Origin: a bacterium | Lineage (GTDB): Bacteria; Vulcanimicrobiota; Vulcanimicrobiia; Vulcanimicrobiales; Vulcanimicrobiaceae | NCBI GenBank assembly: GCA_021832345.1 | Contig: JAKBKY010000009.1 | Span: forward strand, 12,671-76,670 | Length of the DNA: 64,000 nucleotides | Direction: 5' to 3' | Part shown: positions 44,735 to 52,542 of the stretch, piece by piece | How the letters are laid out: the number at the start of each line of letters is the position of its first letter | How positions within the stretch are numbered: the first letter of the stretch is position 1 | Translations under genes and position numbers: made by a program | The notes under the pieces: generated by a model | Told to the model about the DNA's origin: nothing | Databases searched by the model: none | The model's input: only the letters and a program-made list of their open reading frames with translations

Positions 44735-46867
44735 GTGAAAAAGCCCCTGATCATCGTCGAATCGCCGACCAAGGCTCGAACCATCAAGAAGTTCCTGCCG
44801 TCGCGCTACGCCGTGAAGGCGTCGGTCGGACACGTTCGCGATCTGCCCAAGAGTACGCTTGGCGTTGATGTCGAGCACGATTTCGCGCCCCGATATCTGA
44901 CGATCAAAGGGAAGGGCGACATCATCAAGGAGCTTCGCGCGGCGGTCAAGGGCGCCACTGACGTCTACCTCGCGACCGACCCCGATCGCGAAGGTGAAGC
45001 GATCGCATGGCACTTGGCGGAGCTCCTCAAGCTGCCCGATCCCAAGCGCATCGAACTCCATGAGATCACCAAGGAAGCTGCGCTTGAGGCCTTAGCACAC
45101 GCGCACCCCATCGATATGGATCGGGTCAATGCCCAGCAGGCGCGCCGAATACTCGATCGTCTGGTCGGCTATAAGATCTCCCCACTATTGTGGGCAAAGG
45201 TACGCGGCGGGCTCTCGGCGGGCCGCGTACAGTCGGTGGCCGTCAGGTTGATCGTGGATCGCGAGCGTGAGATCCTCGCGTTCAACCCCAAGGAGTATTG
45301 GACGATCACCGCGCGCCTGACGACCTCCCGCGAACCGGCCTTGCCGTTCTCCGCTGAGTTGGTCGCGCATCGCGGCCGGAAGCTCGAGGTCGTCGACGAG
45401 CGGTCGGCTACGAACATCTTGAGCGACCTCGAAGGCGCCGATTGGAGCGTTCGTGAGGTCAAGCGCCGGGAGATGCGACGTCATGCCGCAGCGCCGTTTA
45501 CGACCTCAACGTTGCAACAGGAGGCTTCACGCAAACTGCGGATGCGCGTACGGCGCACCATGCAACTCGCGCAGGCCCTGTACGAAGGCATCGATGTCGG
45601 CGCGGAGGGCACCGTCGGTCTGATCACCTACATGCGCAGCGACTCCACGCGCGTGAGCGATCAGGCCAAAGAGTCCGCGCGCGAGTATATCGAGCAGACC
45701 TATGGCGTGTCCTTTCATGGCGGCAAGGCGCACAAAGTGCGAGAAGGGGCACAGGATGCGCATGAGGCGATCCGCCCGACCTCGGTGTGGCGCACTCCCA
45801 AGCAGCTCGCCGGAATCCTCAAGCGCGACGATCTCCGGCTCTACACGCTGATCTGGGAGCGCTTCGTCGCTTCGCAGATGGCGCCGGCCGTACTGGATCA
45901 AACGACGGTCGATATCGCAGCGGCGGCGTACTCTTTTCGAGCGACGGGCAGCATCGTCAAGTTTCAGGGGTTCACCAAGCTCTATGAGGAAGGCCGTGAC
46001 GATGCGGCGATCACCGACGCGGGCAAGGGCGATGACAAGGACCGGCGTCTTCCGCAACTTGAGGAGCGCGATCCCCTGGCTTGTCACGGCGTTGAGCCCA
46101 AGCAGCATTTCACCGAGCCGCCGCCGCGTTTTACTGAAGCGACGCTCGTGCGCGCGTTGGAGGAGAAGGGCATCGGGCGTCCCTCGACCTATGCGGCGAT
46201 CGTCGAGACGATCCAGGCGCGAGGCTATGTGACCCAAGCCGATCGCCGTTTCTCCCCGAGCGAGATCGGCATCGCGGTGAACGACCTTCTGGCCGAGCAC
46301 TTCCCCGACATCGTCGATTTAGATTTCACAGCCTCGATGGAGGGGCAGTTGGATCGCGTTGCCGATGGTGGGCAAGACTGGGTTGCGGTCTTGCGCCGTT
46401 TCTATGGTCCGTTCGAGCACGAACTCGAAGAGGCGGAGAAGAAGCTGCCGCGCGTGGAGATCAAGGATGAGCCCACCGACGAGATCTGCCCGAACTGCGC
46501 TCGGCCGATGGTCATCAAGGCCGGTCGCTTCGGCCGATTCATCTCTTGTAGCGGATATCCGGAATGTAAAACCACCAAGCCCTTGCTGAAGCTGACCGGC
46601 GCGCTCTGCCCGAAGGATGGGGGCGCCGTCGTCGAACGCCGCTCGAAGCGCGGGCGAACTTTCTACGGCTGTGCCAACTATCCGGCCTGCGATTTTGTCA
46701 GTTGGGATCGCGTTATCGTCGAACGTTGTCCCACCTGCGGCTCGCACGTGGTCGCTAAAAACCGGCGCGGCGGTCAAACGCAACTCGAATGTGCCGCCGA
46801 TAAGACGCACGATGTGGCAGCGCTTGCGCCCAACCCGACCGACGATCGTGAACTTGCCGAGGCGTAA
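44735..46867 (+). CDS. topA: DNA topoisomerase I
   Basis: 710 residues from GTG 44735 (VKKPLIIVESPTKARTIKKF). The Toprim domain has ESPTKA and ATDPDREGEAIAWHL (acidic metal site), the active-site Tyr is in GLITYMRSDSTRVS, and three C-terminal zinc ribbons follow (CPNC...CSGYPEC, CPKD...CANYPAC, CPTC...). It relaxes negative supercoils behind RNA polymerase. It starts the topA-trmFO-hslV-hslU run. Confidence 0.96.
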   Translation: MKKPLIIVESPTKARTIKKFLPSRYAVKASVGHVRDLPKSTLGVDVEHDFAPRYLTIKGKGDIIKELRAAVKGATDVYLATDPDREGEAIAWHLAELLKLPDPKRIELHEITKEAALEALAHAHPIDMDRVNAQQARRILDRLVGYKISPLLWAKVRGGLSAGRVQSVAVRLIVDREREILAFNPKEYWTITARLTTSREPALPFSAELVAHRGRKLEVVDERSATNILSDLEGADWSVREVKRREMRRHAAAPFTTSTLQQEASRKLRMRVRRTMQLAQALYEGIDVGAEGTVGLITYMRSDSTRVSDQAKESAREYIEQTYGVSFHGGKAHKVREGAQDAHEAIRPTSVWRTPKQLAGILKRDDLRLYTLIWERFVASQMAPAVLDQTTVDIAAAAYSFRATGSIVKFQGFTKLYEEGRDDAAITDAGKGDDKDRRLPQLEERDPLACHGVEPKQHFTEPPPRFTEATLVRALEEKGIGRPSTYAAIVETIQARGYVTQADRRFSPSEIGIAVNDLLAEHFPDIVDLDFTASMEGQLDRVADGGQDWVAVLRRFYGPFEHELEEAEKKLPRVEIKDEPTDEICPNCARPMVIKAGRFGRFISCSGYPECKTTKPLLKLTGALCPKDGGAVVERRSKRGRTFYGCANYPACDFVSWDRVIVERCPTCGSHVVAKNRRGGQTQLECAADKTHDVAALAPNPTDDRELAEA

Positions 46868-46891
46868 CGCGGGGCGTACGCAGGAGTGCCT

Positions 46892-48301
46892 GTGTCCAGG
46901 CTGATGGTGATCGGCGCAGGCCTTGCGGGCTGCGAGGCGGCGTGGCAGGCGGCGCGCTTGGGCGTCGGCGTCGACCTCTACGAGATGCGTCCTCATTGCC
47001 GCGGTCCCGCACACGTCGGCGATCGTCTCGCCGAACTGGTGTGCTCCAACTCCTTGCGAGGTGTGGCGCTGGAAAACGCCGTCGGTCTGCTGAAAGAGGA
47101 GCTGGCGCGGCTCGATTCGCTGATCGTGACATGCGCGCGCGAATCGGCGGTGCCGGCCGGCGGAGCGCTCGCCGTTGACCGGGAGCAGTTCGCGGCCACG
47201 GTGGAAGAACGGATCGCAGCCCATCCGCGGATCACCTTGCATCGAGAGGAGGTGCAGCAGATTCCGTTGGACCGCGCCACGATCGTAGCCTGTGGCCCGT
47301 TGCCCAGCGACACCCTGCTTGCGGCCATCGACGCCGTGCTGGCCCAGAGCCACATCGTACAGAGCGTCGGACCTGCGCCTGCGCGGCTGCACTACTACGA
47401 TGCGGCCTCACCCATCGTCGACGCTGAGTCGATCGACGAATCGCCCATGTATCGCAAATCCCGCTACGATAAGGGTGACGGTGATGATTACCTCAATATT
47501 CCGCTCTCGCGCGAACAGTACGGGGTGTTGCTGCACGATCTGCGGACGCTGCCGCGCCATCGCCCCAAGGCATTTGAGGCGCAGCCGGCAGACCGGCGCA
47601 TCGCCTACTTTGAAGGGTGTCTGCCGATCGAAGAGATGGCCGATCGGGGAGATGAGGTCCTGCGGTACGGGCCGCTCAAGCCCGTCGGTCTGCGCGACCC
47701 GCGCACCGGCGCCACGCCCTACGCGGTCGTGCAACTGCGTAAGGAGAACGTCTCCGGAACGGCCTACAATCTCGTCGGTTTCCAGACTCGATTGACGTGG
47801 CCGGCTCAGAAGGAGGCGTTCGCAAAGCTGCCCGGCTTGGGCCGGGCGCAATGGTTGCGTCTGGGGGTGATGCATCGCAACACGTTCCTCGATGCACCGC
47901 GCTTGCTGGATGAGCGTTTGCAGCTGCGTGGGCAGGAGGCACTGTGGTTTGCCGGGCAGATCACGGGCGCAGAAGGGTACGTCGAGGCGGCCGCCTGTGG
48001 GTGGATGGCGGGGACGCATGCCGCGCGAGCGCTGCTGGGAATGCCCCCGGCGACCGTTCCCTCCGAGAGCGCGCTCGGCGCAGTGGTGGCCCATCTTCAG
48101 AATCGCCAAACGTCGGACTTTCAGCCTGCCAACGTCACTTGGGCCTTCTTCCCTCCACTCGCGGCGGGTGCTGGGCGCTTGGGCAAACGCGAGCGCCATC
48201 GAGCCATGGCCGAGCGAGCGCTTGCGTCGATCGAATGTTTTGTGCGGGGGCTTGCCTCGGACGAGTCGCCGGGTGCAACCTTCGCGCAAGCGCAACGGTA
48301 A
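46892..48301 (+). CDS. trmFO: Methylenetetrahydrofolate-tRNA-(uracil-5-)-methyltransferase TrmFO
   Basis: About 469 residues. The FAD-binding start [19 protein letters not shown], the folate/tRNA region CSNSLRG...[22 protein letters not shown] and [16 protein letters not shown] are TrmFO hallmarks. It makes m5U54 in tRNA using methylene-THF. I prefer the GTG at 46892 because AGGAG (46882-46886) overlaps the earlier in-frame GTG at 46886. Confidence 0.94.
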   Translation: MSRLMVIGAGLAGCEAAWQAARLGVGVDLYEMRPHCRGPAHVGDRLAELVCSNSLRGVALENAVGLLKEELARLDSLIVTCARESAVPAGGALAVDREQFAATVEERIAAHPRITLHREEVQQIPLDRATIVACGPLPSDTLLAAIDAVLAQSHIVQSVGPAPARLHYYDAASPIVDAESIDESPMYRKSRYDKGDGDDYLNIPLSREQYGVLLHDLRTLPRHRPKAFEAQPADRRIAYFEGCLPIEEMADRGDEVLRYGPLKPVGLRDPRTGATPYAVVQLRKENVSGTAYNLVGFQTRLTWPAQKEAFAKLPGLGRAQWLRLGVMHRNTFLDAPRLLDERLQLRGQEALWFAGQITGAEGYVEAAACGWMAGTHAARALLGMPPATVPSESALGAVVAHLQNRQTSDFQPANVTWAFFPPLAAGAGRLGKRERHRAMAERALASIECFVRGLASDESPGATFAQAQR

Positions 48302-48312
48302 GCGCAGGAGAT

Positions 48313-48840
48313 ATGAGGATTCGATCGACCACGATTCTTGCGATTCGCCGTGAGGGCATCTTGGCGATGGCCGGTGACGGACAGGTCACCGTAGACAAGA
48401 CCGTGATGAAGCATGGTGCGCGTAAGGTTCGCCGGATCGCCGCAGGCAAGGTCTTGGCGGGGTTTGCCGGTTCGGCGGCGGACGGGATCGCGCTCTTAGA
48501 GAAGTTCGAGGCCAAGTTCGCGGAGTACAAGGATCTTACGCGCGCTGCGGTTGAGCTTGCGAAAGATTGGCGTCAGGATCGAGCCTTGCGCCGGCTTGAG
48601 GCGCTCTTAATCGTTGGAACCGCCGAGAGTCTCTTCGTGCTCTCCGGAACGGGCGACGTCATCGAGCCCGACGAGGGGATTGCCGCGATCGGTTCCGGGG
48701 GACCGTACGCTCAGGCGGCTGCGGCCGCGCTCTTGCGCAATACGGCGTTGTCGGCGGAGGAGATCGCGCGCCGGGCGCTCGGCATCGCTTCTGAGATCTG
48801 TATCTACACCAACGACGATATCATCGTGGAGACCTTATGA
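48313..48840 (+). CDS. hslV: ATP-dependent protease subunit HslV
   Basis: 175 residues. The sequence [15 protein letters not shown] shows the family TTI start after a five-residue leader, so the nucleophile is probably Thr6, exposed after removal of [26 protein letters not shown] and [12 protein letters not shown] are further signatures. It forms the peptidase core with HslU, whose start codon overlaps its stop. Confidence 0.95.
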   Translation: MRIRSTTILAIRREGILAMAGDGQVTVDKTVMKHGARKVRRIAAGKVLAGFAGSAADGIALLEKFEAKFAEYKDLTRAAVELAKDWRQDRALRRLEALLIVGTAESLFVLSGTGDVIEPDEGIAAIGSGGPYAQAAAAALLRNTALSAEEIARRALGIASEICIYTNDDIIVETL

Positions 48841-50285
48841 CGGAAACGCTCGCGACCGATGCTGACGCGCTTACGCCGCGCCAGATCGTTGCCGAACTCG
48901 ATAAGTATATTGTCGGGCAAGCGAAGGCCAAGCGCGCCGTGGCGATTGCCTTGCGTAACCGCTATCGTCGTAGCCGGGTGCCGGAAGATCTGCGCGGCGA
49001 GATTACGCCGAAGAACATCTTGATGATCGGCCCGACCGGCGTCGGCAAGACGGAGATCGCGCGCCGGCTGGCGAGCCTGGTGGCCGCGCCGTTTGTGAAG
49101 GTTGAAGCGACCAAGTATACGGAGGTCGGTTACGTCGGGCGCGACGTTGAATCGATGGTTCGCGATCTCGTGGAACATGCGATTCGCATGGTCACGCAAG
49201 AGCGCCGCGGCGAAGTGCATGAACTGGCCGAGCGCCAAGCGGTCGAACGCGTCATCGACCTGTTGCATCCCGAGACGCGAGCGCCCTCAGGTGCCGGACC
49301 CGGCAATCCCTTTGCGGCAACGTTAGGTTCGATCTTCGGCAACACGTTTGCCGCGCAGCCTGCGCCGCAGTCGCCGCCGGATACGGCCGCCTCAGCCTCC
49401 AGCGAACAGACCAAGAGCGTGCGCGACCGCGTTCGCTCCGAAGTCGAACGCGGGTTCTACGACGTGCGTTTGGTGGAGATCGAAGTCGAAGAGACGCCGT
49501 CGTTGCCGATGGGCATGATGGGCGGTCCCATGGATCAGAGCGGGGCCGACCTCGGCGAGATGCTGGGCGGTATCCTCCCGAAGCGTCGTACGACCAAGCG
49601 CGTCACGGTGGCGCAAGCTCGCGGGATCTTTGTCGAGGAAGAGGCGAAGAAACTCATCGACGCCGAGGCCGTCAAGCGCGAGGCGCTGCGGCGTGCGAGC
49701 GAACATGGGATCATCTTCATCGATGAGATCGACAAGGTGGCCGGCCGGCAGGGGGCACAGGGGCCTGACGTCTCGCGCGAAGGCGTTCAGCGCGATATTC
49801 TGCCGATCGTCGAAGGCTGCACGGTGACGACCAAACACGGATCGATCGCCACCGACCACGTCCTCTTCATCGCCGCCGGGGCCTTCCATATCAGCAAACC
49901 CTCGGATTTGATTCCGGAGTTACAGGGGCGTTTCCCGATTCGTGTCGAGCTGGACTCCCTGACGGCCGAGGATTTCAAGACGATCTTGACCCAGCCGAAG
50001 GGGGCGCTTGTGGAGCAGTATCGGGCGCTGTTGGAGACGGAGAACGTGACCCTCGAGGTGACCGACGACGCAATCTCCGAGATAGCGCGCTTCGCCATGC
50101 AGGTCAACGAGCAGAGCGAGAATATCGGTGCGCGCCGGCTGCACACCGTCCTCGAGAAAGTTCTCGAAGAGATCAGCTACGAGGCCCCGGAGGCGCATGG
50201 GCCGGTCCGCATCGACGCCGCGTACGTGGCGCAGCGGCTCTCGGAGATCACCCGGAACGCCGACCTGTCCAGTTACATTTTATGA
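48837..50285 (+). CDS. hslU: HslU AAA+ unfoldase
   Basis: 482 residues. [21 protein letters not shown] at the start, Walker [15 protein letters not shown], intermediate I-domain (about 110-250, with an Ala/Pro/Gln-rich insert), Walker [15 protein letters not shown] and the C-terminal tail DLSSYIL, which docks into HslV to activate it. It unfolds substrates for HslV. A hairpin follows the stop, then an IS605-type element. Confidence 0.95.
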   Translation: MTETLATDADALTPRQIVAELDKYIVGQAKAKRAVAIALRNRYRRSRVPEDLRGEITPKNILMIGPTGVGKTEIARRLASLVAAPFVKVEATKYTEVGYVGRDVESMVRDLVEHAIRMVTQERRGEVHELAERQAVERVIDLLHPETRAPSGAGPGNPFAATLGSIFGNTFAAQPAPQSPPDTAASASSEQTKSVRDRVRSEVERGFYDVRLVEIEVEETPSLPMGMMGGPMDQSGADLGEMLGGILPKRRTTKRVTVAQARGIFVEEEAKKLIDAEAVKREALRRASEHGIIFIDEIDKVAGRQGAQGPDVSREGVQRDILPIVEGCTVTTKHGSIATDHVLFIAAGAFHISKPSDLIPELQGRFPIRVELDSLTAEDFKTILTQPKGALVEQYRALLETENVTLEVTDDAISEIARFAMQVNEQSENIGARRLHTVLEKVLEEISYEAPEAHGPVRIDAAYVAQRLSEITRNADLSSYIL

Positions 50286-50420
50286 ACTACTCCATCTGAC
50301 GCTGCGCGTACAGGATGGAGTTTCGTGTTGCTCACGCGGATTGCGCGAGGCACCCGGCCGGTTCCCGGCCGGTGCGGGCTAGCGCCCATAAGAGATTGAC
50401 GCACGCGGCGTTTTGATCGC
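50286..50420 (-). ncRNA. Possible omega RNA region of TnpB
   Basis: In IS605 elements the guide RNA overlaps the 3' end of tnpB and the right end. Here that region holds a strong GC-rich hairpin (50350-50361 with 50365-50375). No transcript boundary is visible, so this is inference by position. Confidence 0.25.
50289..50324 (+). terminator. Hairpin after hslU (terminator or IS605 right-end hairpin)
   Basis: ACTCCATC (50289-50296) pairs with GATGGAGT (50314-50321), followed by TT. It starts four bases after the hslU stop. It may end the hslVU transcript, or be the subterminal hairpin of the inserted element; the U-tract is short. Confidence 0.5.
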
Positions 50421-51549
50421 GCGAAAGAACCAAGCCGCAAGGACAGGCATGCCGGCGTTCCGAGAGCGCCTTCTTGCGCTGCCTCCCGCAGGCGCTGCAC
50501 GTTTGGCTCGGCTTGACCTTGCGCGATGGAACCTCGACGAACTCGATACCAGCTTCTGCCGCTTTGTACCGGAGCATAGCGAGAAATGCGCGTGGAGCGG
50601 TGGCAAGAATCTCGCGATTCAAGCCCGCCTTCTGGGCGACGTTGCGCCCCGGTGATTCGACGGTTCCCTTGGCGGAACGGACCATATTCTTGATCGAGAG
50701 TGACTCGGTTGCGATCAGATCCACCGCCGCAACGAGCTTTGCCGAGCGTTGGTGTAAGAAGTCCAGCCGCTTGGCGGTGGTCTTGCGGTGGATCGCGCTG
50801 ACGCGTCTGCGCGCCTTGGCGCGGTTGTTCGACCGCTTGGCCTTGCGTGCGAGGTCTTGCTGCGCGCTTTCGAGCGTCGCCTTCATGCGGGCGAAGAAGC
50901 GCGGGTTCTCGATGGCCGAGAAAGCCTGGTCTTCATGCGCGAGCGTGGCGAACGTCTCGACGCCCCAATCCAGGCCAATCGCGTCGGTCCCGCCTTTCCG
51001 TTGGGGTTCGCACGCAAGCGTGAGGCTCGCATACCAGCGTCCGGCCTTGTGCGCAATCTCGCACGTCCTGACCTCGCCCGGCGTTCGCGCGCGTCCGCGC
51101 ACCGGGATTGTGCCGATGCCGGAGAGGCGCAACTGGCCGTGCCGGTTGCCGGCTCCAGGCATAAACCGGAAACCGTCGCCGTGCGTCTTGTATCCCCAGC
51201 CGGAGAAACGGTCGAACGCTTTGAAGCGCGGGAAGCCCGGCGTTTCGCCTTTCTTGCAGCGCCGGTAAAACGCCGCGAACGCCAGATGCAGCCGATTCAG
51301 CGTAACCTGCGCCGATTGCGCGTTGAGCCCGGCATAGCGTTCATCGCTGGCGCGCAGGCCGGTGAGATCGCGCATCTGATCGTAGGCCGACAGACTCTTG
51401 CGCCGGAGCCGCCAGGCCGCGATACGCTGTTCGAGCGCGGCGTTATAGAGGCGTTGGTGCAGGCCGAGCATGTCGAGCAACGCCGCTTCTTGCGAAGCGG
51501 ACGGATACAGGCGATACACAACCTTGCGCGAGACGGGTTCCATCCTCAT
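50332..51549 (-). CDS. tnpB: TnpB, IS605 OrfB-type RNA-guided nuclease
   Basis: About 405 residues from MRMEPVSRKVVYRLYP (an upstream in-frame start at 51576 would overlap tnpA). The RuvC triad appears intact: Asp in GLDWGVETFATL, Glu in IATESLSIKNM and Asp in SRDQNAACVNLL. The four-Cys zinc finger is CSACGRQRKK...CPCG. N-terminal helical REC/wedge parts are present. Complete in length, so potentially active, although its partner tnpA is broken. Confidence 0.93.
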   Translation of the reverse strand: MRMEPVSRKVVYRLYPSASQEAALLDMLGLHQRLYNAALEQRIAAWRLRRKSLSAYDQMRDLTGLRASDERYAGLNAQSAQVTLNRLHLAFAAFYRRCKKGETPGFPRFKAFDRFSGWGYKTHGDGFRFMPGAGNRHGQLRLSGIGTIPVRGRARTPGEVRTCEIAHKAGRWYASLTLACEPQRKGGTDAIGLDWGVETFATLAHEDQAFSAIENPRFFARMKATLESAQQDLARKAKRSNNRAKARRRVSAIHRKTTAKRLDFLHQRSAKLVAAVDLIATESLSIKNMVRSAKGTVESPGRNVAQKAGLNREILATAPRAFLAMLRYKAAEAGIEFVEVPSRKVKPSQTCSACGRQRKKALSERRHACPCGLVLSRDQNAACVNLLWALARTGREPAGCLAQSA

Positions 51550-51565
51550 ATAGTGTACCTTCGTT

Positions 51566-51911
51566 ATGACAGCCAAGCAAGAGATGAGAACGCTCTACCA
51601 TTGCGTTCTCAACCTCCATCGCCATGTAGTTCTCATCACGAAGTATCGGCGTAGTTGTATCGACGCAGCGATCCTCGCACGCCTCCACGCGATCTTCGGC
51701 AACCTGGCAGAGCGGTGGGACTGCGAGCTTCTGGAGTTTAACGGCGAGGTCGCGCCTTCGGTCCTCGTCAACAACTTCAACACCGTCTCGTCGCGTCTGA
51801 TCCGTCTTCTGGAGCCGCTCGTAGTGCATCGTTAGTTGCGGCGGCGCTCCGCTCTCGGTGCTCAAGCAGTACGTCCAGGGCCAAGCTGGGGTGAAGAGCG
51901 TTGAGCATTGA
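51566..51911 (+). pseudogene. tnpA: Broken Y1-type transposase TnpA (IS200/IS605)
   Basis: The first frame (51566-51835) reads CVLNLHRHVVLITKYRR, then WDCELLEFNGE directly followed by VAPSVLVNNFNTVSSRLIRL. The HUH motif that normally lies between these parts is deleted. The catalytic-Tyr part, SCGGAPLSVLKQYVQGQ, is in another frame up to 51911, after loss of the middle segment. Two lesions (missing HUH, frame break with deletion) make the enzyme inactive. Confidence 0.88.
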
Positions 51912-51942
51912 GCGCCCTGCCGGGCGCTGCGGCACTTCACCA

Positions 51943-51974
51943 CCAGCCCAATGCGGGAGACGCATTATGGCTGG
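51943..51974. repeat. Imperfect hairpin, candidate left-end structure of the IS605 element
   Basis: CCAGCCCAATGCG (51943-51955), loop GGAGA and CGCATTATGGCTGG (51961-51974) pair with a single irregularity. A mispaired base in a subterminal hairpin is typical of sites bound by Y1 transposases. A shorter hairpin (AGCGCCC/GGGCGCT, 51911-51928) precedes it. Confidence 0.5.
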
Positions 51975-52056
51975 AGCACTGCGCCGCTTCTCGGTAGGGC
52001 CGGACACTTCACGCGAACGCACGTTCGTTCATCAGCCGTGCAGCAGTCCGACCCTC

Positions 52057-52085
52057 TTGACTTATTAAAAATATCAATCCATACT
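52057..52085 (+). promoter_or_regulatory. Candidate promoter of padR
   Basis: TTGACT (52057-52062), a 17-base AT-rich spacer and CATACT (52080-52085). The padR ATG is 6 bases beyond, which predicts a leaderless mRNA; no ribosome binding site is visible. Confidence 0.5.
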
Positions 52086-52091
52086 TCTATC

Positions 52092-52496
52092 ATGCTGCCG
52101 CAGCGGCGATTACGGGCCGATGAACTTATTCGTGGGCCGATCAAGAGTAAGACGCTCTTCCCGGTGCTGATCCTGCATCTGCTGGATCGCCAGGCGGAGC
52201 ATGGATCCTCGCTGATGGCTCAAATCGAGGCGCTCTGTGACGGTCTGCTCGCGGTGAATACGAACACCATCTATCCGCTGTTGCGCCGCTTGGAGGAGCG
52301 CGGCTTCGTCCTCGGCGAGTGGGAGCACCCTACCAAGCGCTCGCGACGCATCTATCGCATCACGGCGCAAGGCCATGCGCGCCTGGCGCGCATCAAGGGC
52401 GATATGCTCCCGTACCTCCGGATGTTGGCTGCCTCGGTCGAGCGTCTGCGCCACGAACTCTACGAAACCGAGGCGCCGGAGCGCGTTGCTTCTTAA
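52092..52496 (+). CDS. PadR family transcriptional regulator
   Basis: 134 residues from MLPQRRLRADELIRG. The winged helix of PadR is clear: PVLILHLLDRQAEHGSSLMA, TNTIYPLLRRLEERGFVLGEWE, and RRIYRITAQGHARLARI as the wing, followed by a short dimerisation helix. PadR proteins are small-molecule-responsive repressors. It stands 46 bases before the beta-oxidation operon and may control it. Confidence 0.88.
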   Translation: MLPQRRLRADELIRGPIKSKTLFPVLILHLLDRQAEHGSSLMAQIEALCDGLLAVNTNTIYPLLRRLEERGFVLGEWEHPTKRSRRIYRITAQGHARLARIKGDMLPYLRMLAASVERLRHELYETEAPERVAS

Positions 52497-52542
52497 ATCT
52501 TCCCTGACACCCACCTGCCTTCCAGAACGGAGCGTTGACACG

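Larger units (their letters stand above)
50286..51990. mobile_element. IS605-type element with divergent tnpB and broken tnpA (ends approximate)
   Basis: A tnpB on the minus strand and a Y1-type tnpA relic on the plus strand share a 16-base divergent start region. Hairpins sit near both outer sides (50289-50321 and 50350-50375; 51943-51974), as expected for IS200/IS605 ends, which lack terminal inverted repeats. The exact cleavage sites and target motif cannot be fixed from one copy. It lies directly after hslU and before padR. Confidence 0.75.
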
